From: a virus
Strand: one strand, 5' to 3'
DNA length: 64,000 bases
IMG/VR virus record: IMGVR_UViG_3300036979_001044
Location: 32,811-96,810 of that record
Both the position numbers and the translations under genes were made by a program. Below, in pieces: positions 33,874 to 42,625 of this stretch. The notes under the pieces were generated by a model that made no database searches, was not told the origin of the DNA, and saw only the letters and a program-made list of their open reading frames with translations. Position 1 is the stretch's first letter, and every line of letters starts with the position of its first letter.

Positions 33874-36800
33874 TCACTCCACCGGCGCAATTTCCAGCGC
33901 CTTGGCAAAATCAGCCGCTGTACCAAAAGCAGAGACCCCCTTATGGACTTTGCCAACGATGAAATCCTCCAAGGACTTTCCATTGATCTCGGTCTTTCCG
34001 GCCTTCTTCAGAGCGGCAATCATCTGCTTGCGCTCATCGGAATCATCGACCACCACCGCGACAATGTCTTTCAGGCCCACGCCGCCTTCAAATAGGATCT
34101 CGTTGAGACCGTTCAGATCAGTTTCGTATCGCTTCTTTCCGTAGGTCACCGAAGATCCATGCGCCTGATGCGAGTTGGTGTTTCCGTAACCGTCGGCGTT
34201 GTACCGCCACCAGTCGACGCGTTTGAACAACCGCGGGCTAAAGATGATCTGGCAAGCGTAGGACTCGCTCACCACGGAATTTACGCCAGCCACTCGGCAG
34301 AAGACCCCCTTCGACCCGCCGCTCTGTATGTCCGGTCCGGGAGACTGCCCTGAGTGCCAGACTCCGTGCACCAAACAGTTCTTCCGACTCGCCCAACCCG
34401 AGCCTTGGATCAGCTGAAGGAAAGTTCCGCTGAGGCTCGCGCCGACATAGGGGAAAGACCATTTCTGGAACTTTTCGGCGTCGTCGGCAATCACCGAAAT
34501 ATGGTTGTCGAAGGTCTTTACCACCCGCAACCCTTCCACCTTCCCCTTGGCCCCCAGTTTGGATAGTTGCCCATCCAGCCATGCCTCATCGTGCATCGTC
34601 ATCGGAGAAAAACTGTCCTCGTTCCATCCTTTGGCCCCCATCAATCCACGCACCAGCATCGACTTCTTGAAGATGCGATCGCTATCCTCGTTTATCGGGG
34701 CGAGCATCTTGTCTGGGTCCTTGCCCATTTTCTGGAATGCTTCCCGCAACTCGCTCAACGGGTTCTCGGTTGCCGGGATGCGAACCCGGAAGGTGTTCTT
34801 GAAGGTGTCCTGGCTCGAACTGGGCGGAACAACCAGAATGGAGCTACCCGATTCAGTCTTTCCGCAAAATCCTCCAGGCGTCGGCGCACTGGAGATCTTG
34901 GGGGTGTACTCGGTGTGCGTACCGGTCTCCGGATCAAAAGTAGCAACATCCGTGGAACCACCGTCGGGTTCCGTGCCCTTGCTTCCCAAGATCGATCCGA
35001 ATTGCGCCGTGCCGGTGCTCAACTCGGATTTCCCCGAATTGAAGTTCACCAGGTCTCCGGTGAACTCGTAGTAGAGTTTCCCCTGCTTGTCTTTGACTCG
35101 ACGGAAGCGGATGCAGAAGTCGCGCAGTTCCCCGGGAGCACCCACTCGCATGACATGCCCGTAGAGCGAAGGTTTGATGGAAGCCACGTCCGCCAGATCC
35201 GCCGACCCGTCCCCGACTTCGGACCAATACTCCCCGGTATCGACAGAAGGCAGTCCGCTCTGGACGAACTCTTCCGGCTGCTCGGGAACGTCCACCGCGT
35301 AGGTCTCTTCGACGCTGAAGACCTTTTCCAGAGACTTCTTGAAGATCGAATGCACCACCGATCCGCTTCCCAGTTTGGGCTCCGGGTGCGGGCTCTCCAG
35401 ACCGTACTTCGCGATGATCGCTTTCATCTGCGCCATGGATTCTGGACTGGTGCCGACTACCTTGAGGAAAGCGAGATTCACCGGGTCGGTCGCGTGCTCC
35501 TTGATCTTGTAAAACCCTGGTTCAGAAGAAATCAGATCGGAAACCGTGTGCTTGAAGGTCTTTTTCTGGAACGTGGTCCCGTCCGGATACTCCTTCCCGT
35601 CGGGGCCAGTGATCATCTTGCCGATGCCCACTTTGAACTTCTGCTCCAGCGCCTTCTGGAGCCCAGCGACATCGAGTTTGACCGCCTCCCCCCAGGGCGT
35701 CTCAATCGTCTCCATCTGGAAGGGCGTAGCCTCGTGGAGAATCTTCAGATAGTAGGCGAACTGTTTCTGGTGGGTCTTGTGCGAGAGCACCAACTCCTCG
35801 CCCGCGGTCCGGGCGATAACTCCCACCGGGATCTGGTAGCTGGCGAAGTCCTTCTGCAAGTAGGCGAGCGTCTGGAGCTGGCCCTTGTCGACTACTGGCG
35901 GGTGCGTCGTCCCCCAGGCCTTGATCGCCACAGCCTTCTGCTTGGCCGCTTCGAACTTCGCGGCGGCCTCCTTCTCGGCGGCCAATTGAGCCTTGGTCTT
36001 CTTCTTGGGCTTGGCCTTGGCCTCGGGCATGGTCTGCCAGTTGGGATCGCTGGGGGCGTGCTTGACGCTGGAAGCCTCCAGCGCGGTGGTCTCCACCTCG
36101 ACCTGGGTGAACTGAAGCACCTGGCCGTCGATGGCTACGAAAGCGCCCTGGGCGTTGACCTTGGGTATCCCGCCTTTGTTCTTGATGTGATGCTCGACGT
36201 TCAGCTCCTTGAGCGCGTTGTAGAGCTTGGTGCTGGCGCCTTCCACCCCGTCCAGGCACACGTACATGGCCGTGCCCTTGGCCTTCTTGAATTTGAGCGT
36301 GCCCTCCTGGAGTAGCGGATGATTCTTGAGCGCGTCCACGAGATACATGGAGGTCTTGACCTTGGTGACCTTCTCCGCCGGAGTCATCTGGGCGACCGGC
36401 TTACCCGCCAGGGGACTCTGCGTTCCAGAAAGATTGTAGAAGTTCGATCCCACCGGGAAAGAGAGTTTGTTCAGTCCGAGCTGCTCCTTTACCTCCGTAA
36501 CCGATGTGCCGACATCCGTCGCACTCAGAGCGTAGGCCAGTGCATCGTCTGCATTCTCGTCTGATCCCCCTACATGAAAAACGCCGTCTTCCCCTACCAC
36601 AGCGAATTGAATCAGGACGTTTGGGTCATCCGTATTCTTGACGTAACCGTACTGGCCATTGAGCAGATAGAATTTCTTCCCCTGCCATTCTCCGGAGATC
36701 ACCACTCCAGGAGGCGGCACCCAAGCCGGCCACCCAGAAGGCTTCTCGATGGTCGAGTGATTCGCTCCGCCCGTAGGCTTCGATCCGGCAACGACGCCCT

Positions 36801-39800
36801 CTTTGATTTTTTCCAGAGTCTTTTGCACCGCCTCCGGGAACTTGCTGTAGTCGGTGTGCACGTTTTCTGGAAAACCCGGAACCCCTATCGGCTGCTGCCA
36901 GCTCAAGATGGTTTCTATCACGAGGTCGCCGAGCGCGTTTGCATCGGGCAGCTCATATATCTGCCCTCCCCCGCTAACGGCTTTCCAAGCATTTGCCGCA
37001 TGTTTGGTATAGGTATAGGTGTTGTTAGTCTTGGACTTGGTCTCGATTACCGTCCCCACCGGGAGCGCGCTAAATTTAGCATCGTCTTCCAGATATGGGG
37101 TGTAATCAGAAATGGTCACGGTCTGCTTTGCAAGGAAAGCGCCCTCCGCAAGTTTTTCAAACTCCTCCCAAGCAGCTGGGTTTTTTGACGCCGGCGGTGC
37201 CACTTCCAGCACCTTCTCGTAGAACAGCTCAGTCGCAAGTAGACTGGCAGGGTAGGAATTCGTCCCTTGCGATCCTTCTACTAGCCATTCCCCATCGGGC
37301 TTCTTGGTGTACTTGTAGAAACTCGTTCCAGCCTGGGCCTGGATAACCGTACCCACCGGGTAATCGTTCAGCGTGATCGTAGTGATACCCTTTGGGACCT
37401 CCGGTTTTTCTGGAACTTTACCGGAACCTGCTTTCCAGGCATCCAGGGTCTCTTCCTGGATATCCGAAAAAACCTTGCCATTGCTGCCCGAGGATAGGGT
37501 CACCCCGTCCGCTGTCAGCACCCAATTGTCCGATGAATCCTTGAGGTAAGTGTAGAAATGCCCGTACTTTCCCTTGGTCTGGATGAAGGTACCCACCGGC
37601 AACTTCGCAAATTCTTCTTCCGTAGTGGGCAAACCCTTCGGAGATTTTTTTGCAAAAATCGGAGCCCCGCCAGGCTTCGTCCAGCTTATGATGACTTCAT
37701 CTTTCAGCTCGGTTGCTACCACATCGCTAGTGAGTGATCCCACATTGGTGCCGTCTGAATATTTCTTCCAGTAATTGTCACTCTCCTTGACGTATTTATA
37801 CTCGATCGATCCGTTCTTGGACTGAGACTGAATGATCGTGTTCTTCGGTAGAAATGTAAAGTCTCCAGTTTTCTCCAACGCGGCAAGCTCGGCTTGAAAG
37901 TCTCCCGTGACTGGCAGTTCTGTGATCGGTGCCAGATTCAGCTTGCTCGGAGCCTTCAGCATCTTGATTATCGTATCTGGATAGGAGAGTACGGATTGCA
38001 TATAAGCAAGCTCATGCAACTCTTTCTTCTCATCCTCCCAAGTCACGTCCCAATCTCCCTTGGCAGTTTTAACCGCAGTGACTATCGGAGAATCCATCTT
38101 CTTTTCTATAGAATACTGGATCAATGTTCCTGCCGGTAGCTTGCCGAGTGCCTCGGGATCGTTCTTGATCGCCGCCTTTATCTTAGACGCGGCCTCAATC
38201 GGGTGGAACTTGAACCACTCCCAGTTCTCCGCGCTCGGCTCCCCCTCTTTTTCTGGAACTTTATCGACACCTTCTTTCCAAGCAAAACCCGGTAGCGCGT
38301 CGAATATCGACTCTTTTTCTGGAACTTCGATCTTGGTGATCTCATTGAACGGCTGTTTCCAAGAATTGGCTACCGTCAGATCCTTGTAGGTATTTCCCGA
38401 TTCCAAATTGCTCCAACCCGCCTCTGTCTTGACATACACATAAGTAGGATGGGAAGTCACATTCACATGAACCTTGGTGCCAAGCGGGTAAGCCTTTATC
38501 TGCTCCAGACTCGGCGGGGGAATTGGCCCCCCGGAAGTAGTCGCGGGTTTCTTGGGCGCCTGATAGTCGAACACGGGTAGAAGTACCTTGGGTTCCGACC
38601 CTATGATCACATGGTCAAGCAACTCGATTGAAGGGTGCGTACCGTAGGGGCCGGCTTCAGTGTTGGGCGCAACTGTGAAGGTCCACTGCCCGCCCTTGGT
38701 CTTCTCGGCCTGGTGCGATCCTTTCTCCCACGGACTTTTCCAGGAGATCGTCGTTCCTTCCGGAAGAGCATCAATCACAGCACCAGTCACGTCCTTGAGC
38801 GGATGCCAGTCGTACTCGTCCTTGGGCCCCAAAGCCCCGGCTAGTGCATCCACTGCGGAAGTAATCTGCACCATTTCTTCTGGAACCGGCGCGCCCGGTC
38901 CTTCCCACGACTCGATCTTCTCGTCCTGCATCATGTTGTAGGCTTCGGCAGTAGTTATTTCCGCCGTGTCTGCCGATGCGAATTTATTGATCAGCGTCAC
39001 CTTCCATTTGCCCCCAAAGAGCTTCTCGTAGACGGTCTTGTTGTCGTTACCGTCGTCGGTCTGAATCTTGGTTCCGTATGCAGCAGCTTCCAGAAATTCC
39101 AGAGTAGCCCCGCCTATCGTCGGAGCTAGGGATTCAGCTCCAGCGGGAGTAGCGGCTCCTGGTTCAGGAACTGAAGGAACAGGAAGAACAGGAGCAGGAA
39201 CAGCGCCAGCTCCAGTACCCAGTTCAGCTGCTGAAGCCGCCGGAGCTTCTTTTGGGCTGATTCCCCAAAACTTCCATCCACCACCAGAAGGGACTTTGTT
39301 GGTTTTGTTTTTGGCTTTGTAGTCCGCAGCATCGGAATATCCTTTCTGGACAATCCAGACATGATCCGACGCGGCGCTCAGTGTCTGGAAGGTCTGCGCG
39401 GTCTGCCCGGGGATTTCAACCAGCAACTGCCCATTCTGGAGAACGCTGAGAGTGACCTCCTGCTTCTTCTCGTAGCCAGGAACCTTCTTCTTCACCTTGA
39501 TGACCGTGCCCTTGGCGAGCGGGCCCTCGGTGAACTTGGGCGCATTTTCTGGAACCACCGCGGTCGGCGGCAGGATGGCCTCTGGCGGCGGACCTGCCGG
39601 GAACTTGGCCAGCGTCTCCTTGTCCTTCTCGGCGAGGGCCGCAGTAGCTTTGTAGCTACCCAGCTTATCCGCCAGGCTCTCGCCCGCCCATAGCTCGAAC
39701 TTGTGCGCGAGCACGTCGATCTGAAGTTTGCCCAGCACCCCGTTCTTCACCGTCCCGTCGAGCCCTTCCCACCAGCCCCACATTTCTGGTTTTCCCACCT

Positions 39801-41931
39801 TCGATACCCGGGCGGTCAAGATCAACGTGCCTACCTCGCTATCGCTCACCTTCACCGCGACCCCCGGAGGCAGCGGCAAATCCCACGCGGTCGTGTAGTG
39901 CTCCTTGCCGCTATTGGCCACCAGCCACTCCTGAATCTCCAATGGCAAAAACTGACCAGTCACCACCTGGCCGTTGGTCCAATCGTGCAGCAACTGCATT
40001 GCCGCGACTACCGGCTGCTCGGGCGCGACGACCTTCTGCTCCTCCAGCTCGGCGACGGTCTGGGTCACTGGCGCCGGCGGCTCCTCGGCCTTGCCCGCGG
40101 CCTCAGCCAGCTCCTGCTCAAAGAGCTTGAGCTGGAAGACTTTCGAGCCCAGCGAGATGCCCTTGGCCTTCTTCTCGGTCGCCGACAAGGTCAGCGGCAA
40201 ACCCTGGTTGAACAGGTACAAGCTATCGCCGGCCGCGTTGAGCGAGGTAAACCCGACCATCTTTCCGTCCGGGTAAGTCACCACGAACGACGGCTTTTTC
40301 CCTTCCCAGTTCTCGCCGACTTCCAGCCCGTACTGCTTGCCCTTGTACGCAGTGGTCAGCTTCATCCCGGGTGCAGGCACTCCCGACGGCCACCAGCTAG
40401 CCGGAACCACGCCCGGGGTGTGGATAGTCACCTCCACCGACTTGCCGCCCTTCTTCGTGAGCGGCCAGCCGGCCTTGGGCTTCCCGGCAACCACCGGGGC
40501 GACTTCCACCGCCTTGAGCTTCGGGGGCGATCCTGGAACCACCGGGGTCACTGCCGCCACTGCCGTGAGAGGAATCTCCAGCTTGGTCGGGCCGTGCTTG
40601 GGCTTGGCCTTGGGCTTGGCGGCCGGCTCTCCCTCGGGGGGAGTCTCCCAGGCTACCTGGACCGTCTCAGGCTTGGGCAGGACCACCTTCTTCCCCAACT
40701 CCGTACTCAAGAACCCTTCAAAATCTGAACGCAAATTTTGAAGACGGGCGAGCATTTTCTGGAGCTGCGCTTGCGGGTCTGCGTGCGTCCAACCGGAGAC
40801 CGTCGACACGTAGGGAGCGACAATCAATTGAAATTGCTCAGGAGATATCTGGTCCGCACGGTTCACTACATCGGCCACCGCCTCGATGAGCCCAGCCGAA
40901 TCGATCTCCCCCGACTTGATCTTCTCCCAAAATTTGTTGTAAATCGGGTGGCTAGGGTTCGGAGAGTAGTCCGCCTCCAGCTTGTCCTTGCCCAGAAACT
41001 TCCAGCTCTGCCCCTTGTCGATGGCAGCCAACTGCCCGCCTTGACTCAGGAAGTTTCCAGCGTGACTGTCGTGGTTGGAGATGAGCCAATCCACCACCTG
41101 GTGTTTCATGATCAGTGCTTTGTACTTCTTGAGGTTTTCCATCTGAGGGTCGGAGTGCTGGCTCGAACTCTCCTGCCAGGTCTGCCCGTCCAGAATCTGG
41201 ATGAGCGCTCCACCCTTCCCCTGTACTTCCACGTACTTGACCGCAGGGATGAGGTTACCCAGAAGCAGTCTCCCCAGCCGGCAGGCGGCCTCTTCCGCTC
41301 GGGCGATGATCGGGTCAGCGGCCTTGAAGACCCACTTGTGCCCGCCCTTGCTCTCGAAGAGCTTGTTGCCATGCGAGCCAGAGAACTTCCCAGCCGGTAA
41401 CTCCTTCAGCTCCGAGAGTGCCGGGAATGACCCGTCCCCGTACTGCCCGCTGGCCATCTCCGCCGCCCACCCGGTTTCCTGCTCCTCTGAGGGCCGTAGA
41501 GGCTCTCCAAGGTGCGGGAGGAGAGAAGCCTTAGCCACCTTCCACTTCCCCCCGCCGAGAGGCTGGGGGGTCACAGAGAACGCTTCCTGGAGGAGGCTAG
41601 CTCCCTCCTTGCTGAGATGCACCTGCTCTGCGTCTACCGCCCCCTGGAGCCCCAGCTCCATGAGCCACTTGACCAGGGCCACGTCTTGCTGTGCGGGAGT
41701 GTAGGTGTGCTTGGCCTGAAGAATGGCGACCAACTGCTGCGCTGCGGCGCTACCGGCGTAGATCGGCTTGCCGTTTGACTTATACCCGACGATCTTCCCG
41801 TTCCGCGGACCGATGGCTATAATCGACAGTCCCTGCCAACTCCCCAGATTTATCTTTACTTTCGCGGTCTTGACCAGCGCCTTGATCAACGGTCGCGGTT
41901 CCAGAAAATGGAAAGCTGGTAGTGAATTCAT
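33874..41931 (-). CDS. Giant 2685-residue virion-type protein: kinase-like, repeat array, possible ART end
   Basis: ATG at 41931 behind GGGAG. Residues ~36-60 hold the segment IGPRNGKIVGYKSNGKPIY, also seen in other large proteins here. Residues ~170-400 look like a HipA/PI3K-like kinase: KWVFKAADP (nucleotide-binding Lys), LISNHDSHAGNFL (catalytic loop), IDKGQSW (metal site). Two related WPxxVPxPG modules follow (near residues 500 and 1750). Between ~800 and ~1690 lie about nine divergent beta-type repeats. Residues ~2350-2680 may be an ADP-ribosyltransferase-like domain (CLVHGVWHSGQSPGPDI; NEILFEGGVGLKDI). K-S motifs (FKKSLEKVF, FKKSMLVRG) may be protease sites. Probably carried in the virion and injected; the roles of the kinase and ART parts are inferred. 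Confidence 0.75.
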   Translation of the reverse strand: MNSLPAFHFLEPRPLIKALVKTAKVKINLGSWQGLSIIAIGPRNGKIVGYKSNGKPIYAGSAAAQQLVAILQAKHTYTPAQQDVALVKWLMELGLQGAVDAEQVHLSKEGASLLQEAFSVTPQPLGGGKWKVAKASLLPHLGEPLRPSEEQETGWAAEMASGQYGDGSFPALSELKELPAGKFSGSHGNKLFESKGGHKWVFKAADPIIARAEEAACRLGRLLLGNLIPAVKYVEVQGKGGALIQILDGQTWQESSSQHSDPQMENLKKYKALIMKHQVVDWLISNHDSHAGNFLSQGGQLAAIDKGQSWKFLGKDKLEADYSPNPSHPIYNKFWEKIKSGEIDSAGLIEAVADVVNRADQISPEQFQLIVAPYVSTVSGWTHADPQAQLQKMLARLQNLRSDFEGFLSTELGKKVVLPKPETVQVAWETPPEGEPAAKPKAKPKHGPTKLEIPLTAVAAVTPVVPGSPPKLKAVEVAPVVAGKPKAGWPLTKKGGKSVEVTIHTPGVVPASWWPSGVPAPGMKLTTAYKGKQYGLEVGENWEGKKPSFVVTYPDGKMVGFTSLNAAGDSLYLFNQGLPLTLSATEKKAKGISLGSKVFQLKLFEQELAEAAGKAEEPPAPVTQTVAELEEQKVVAPEQPVVAAMQLLHDWTNGQVVTGQFLPLEIQEWLVANSGKEHYTTAWDLPLPPGVAVKVSDSEVGTLILTARVSKVGKPEMWGWWEGLDGTVKNGVLGKLQIDVLAHKFELWAGESLADKLGSYKATAALAEKDKETLAKFPAGPPPEAILPPTAVVPENAPKFTEGPLAKGTVIKVKKKVPGYEKKQEVTLSVLQNGQLLVEIPGQTAQTFQTLSAASDHVWIVQKGYSDAADYKAKNKTNKVPSGGGWKFWGISPKEAPAASAAELGTGAGAVPAPVLPVPSVPEPGAATPAGAESLAPTIGGATLEFLEAAAYGTKIQTDDGNDNKTVYEKLFGGKWKVTLINKFASADTAEITTAEAYNMMQDEKIESWEGPGAPVPEEMVQITSAVDALAGALGPKDEYDWHPLKDVTGAVIDALPEGTTISWKSPWEKGSHQAEKTKGGQWTFTVAPNTEAGPYGTHPSIELLDHVIIGSEPKVLLPVFDYQAPKKPATTSGGPIPPPSLEQIKAYPLGTKVHVNVTSHPTYVYVKTEAGWSNLESGNTYKDLTVANSWKQPFNEITKIEVPEKESIFDALPGFAWKEGVDKVPEKEGEPSAENWEWFKFHPIEAASKIKAAIKNDPEALGKLPAGTLIQYSIEKKMDSPIVTAVKTAKGDWDVTWEDEKKELHELAYMQSVLSYPDTIIKMLKAPSKLNLAPITELPVTGDFQAELAALEKTGDFTFLPKNTIIQSQSKNGSIEYKYVKESDNYWKKYSDGTNVGSLTSDVVATELKDEVIISWTKPGGAPIFAKKSPKGLPTTEEEFAKLPVGTFIQTKGKYGHFYTYLKDSSDNWVLTADGVTLSSGSNGKVFSDIQEETLDAWKAGSGKVPEKPEVPKGITTITLNDYPVGTVIQAQAGTSFYKYTKKPDGEWLVEGSQGTNSYPASLLATELFYEKVLEVAPPASKNPAAWEEFEKLAEGAFLAKQTVTISDYTPYLEDDAKFSALPVGTVIETKSKTNNTYTYTKHAANAWKAVSGGGQIYELPDANALGDLVIETILSWQQPIGVPGFPENVHTDYSKFPEAVQKTLEKIKEGVVAGSKPTGGANHSTIEKPSGWPAWVPPPGVVISGEWQGKKFYLLNGQYGYVKNTDDPNVLIQFAVVGEDGVFHVGGSDENADDALAYALSATDVGTSVTEVKEQLGLNKLSFPVGSNFYNLSGTQSPLAGKPVAQMTPAEKVTKVKTSMYLVDALKNHPLLQEGTLKFKKAKGTAMYVCLDGVEGASTKLYNALKELNVEHHIKNKGGIPKVNAQGAFVAIDGQVLQFTQVEVETTALEASSVKHAPSDPNWQTMPEAKAKPKKKTKAQLAAEKEAAAKFEAAKQKAVAIKAWGTTHPPVVDKGQLQTLAYLQKDFASYQIPVGVIARTAGEELVLSHKTHQKQFAYYLKILHEATPFQMETIETPWGEAVKLDVAGLQKALEQKFKVGIGKMITGPDGKEYPDGTTFQKKTFKHTVSDLISSEPGFYKIKEHATDPVNLAFLKVVGTSPESMAQMKAIIAKYGLESPHPEPKLGSGSVVHSIFKKSLEKVFSVEETYAVDVPEQPEEFVQSGLPSVDTGEYWSEVGDGSADLADVASIKPSLYGHVMRVGAPGELRDFCIRFRRVKDKQGKLYYEFTGDLVNFNSGKSELSTGTAQFGSILGSKGTEPDGGSTDVATFDPETGTHTEYTPKISSAPTPGGFCGKTESGSSILVVPPSSSQDTFKNTFRVRIPATENPLSELREAFQKMGKDPDKMLAPINEDSDRIFKKSMLVRGLMGAKGWNEDSFSPMTMHDEAWLDGQLSKLGAKGKVEGLRVVKTFDNHISVIADDAEKFQKWSFPYVGASLSGTFLQLIQGSGWASRKNCLVHGVWHSGQSPGPDIQSGGSKGVFCRVAGVNSVVSESYACQIIFSPRLFKRVDWWRYNADGYGNTNSHQAHGSSVTYGKKRYETDLNGLNEILFEGGVGLKDIVAVVVDDSDERKQMIAALKKAGKTEINGKSLEDFIVGKVHKGVSAFGTAADFAKALEIAPVE
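36890..39520 (-). repeat. About nine degenerate ~55-60-residue protein repeats in the giant gene
   Basis: The unit reads roughly L/Y-P-x-G-T-x-I-x5-8-Y-x-Y-x-K-x5-W, then ~25 residues and a V/I...W end. Examples: LPVGTFIQTKGKYGHFYTYL, YPVGTVIQAQAGTSFYKYT, LPVGTVIETKSKTNNTYTYT, YPLGTKVHVNVTSHPTYVYV, LPKNTIIQSQSKNGSIEYKY. DNA similarity between copies is low, so the array is old or selected to vary. No known repeat family recognised. Confidence 0.7.
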
Positions 41932-42142
41932 TTACTTAGCTCCCAAGCAGTTTGCCCCGCTGGCTAAAATACCGTTGGCTGCAACCGATCACGTAAGGCG
42001 TTGGACACGCCGTACCTAGAAACTTTACCATCCCGGGAAAAACTCGTTCCAGAACAACATACCGAGCCGTGCACATCGGTTTCTGGAAAACCTTCCGTAC
42101 TTCCACAGCTCGCCGAATCTCACTCGACGGTGTTGTACACGT
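41932..42142. other. 211-base gap with an inverted pair of the common 8-mer
   Basis: No gene seen on either strand. TTCCAGAA (42047-42054) and TTCTGGAA (42081-42088) face each other across 26 bases and could pair in RNA. The GGGAG ribosome site of the giant gene lies at the low-coordinate end. No convincing promoter seen. Confidence 0.4.
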
Positions 42143-42361
42143 TCAGGCTGCATGCGTCCGAGCCAGTTCCAGGTCCATCCGCACATCCCAGAACAACCCA
42201 GCCAGCTCGGGGTACTGGCGCTCGATGTCGAGATTGCGTTGCCCTTCGACCCAAGCCACGGCGTAGCGGTGCGCGACCTCCAGCCCGAAAGCAGTCAACA
42301 GCCCATCAGAATCCTCGGTGGGTTTACCGAGGGCCTTGCTTAGCGGCATCACGTACTTCAT
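42143..42361 (-). CDS. Small helical protein
   Basis: 72 residues, ATG at 42361 with GGAGG eight bases upstream, overlapping the previous gene by 38 bases. Sequence is helical throughout (AHRYAVAWVEGQRNLDIERQ). No family recognised. Confidence 0.55.
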   Translation of the reverse strand: MKYVMPLSKALGKPTEDSDGLLTAFGLEVAHRYAVAWVEGQRNLDIERQYPELAGLFWDVRMDLELARTHAA

Positions 42362-42617
42362 GGATGAACCTCCAGGCGTCGCTCGCGCGGATGTAGACGA
42401 TCCCGTCCAGCACCTTGCTCTGCTCCAGAATGGCTGGGAGCTTTTTCACTTTCCCCTCCCAGTAGACCGAGACTTCCAGCTCCTTGGGGTTCATGATCTC
42501 CTCGGTCCACATGATGTCGTCCTTGAGCGTCGCTCCAGAAAGACGCGGCTCGTAGGTCCCGTCGGCCCGCTTCAAAAGAAAAAGCACCTGCTCGTTAGTC
42601 TCTGTCAGATTCGCCAT
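42324..42617 (-). CDS. Small protein, unknown
   Basis: 97 residues from the ATG at 42617 (GAGGGTAGCC upstream). Beta-rich front (TNEQVLFLLKRADGTYEPRL), helical end (ASDAWRFIHEVRDAAKQ). It follows the minor head gene by nine bases. No family recognised. Confidence 0.55.
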   Translation of the reverse strand: MANLTETNEQVLFLLKRADGTYEPRLSGATLKDDIMWTEEIMNPKELEVSVYWEGKVKKLPAILEQSKVLDGIVYIRASDAWRFIHEVRDAAKQGPR

Positions 42618-42625
42618 GGCTACCC

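Noticed and set aside
34567-36315. 582-codon plus-strand frame opposite the giant gene
   Set aside because: Shadow frame; His/Arg/Leu-rich composition typical of antisense GC-rich coding sequence and no recognisable motif, unlike the endonuclease at 45545.
41932-42142. Promoter for the giant gene (TATTTT near 41975)
   Set aside because: No -35 box at acceptable spacing; too weak to call.
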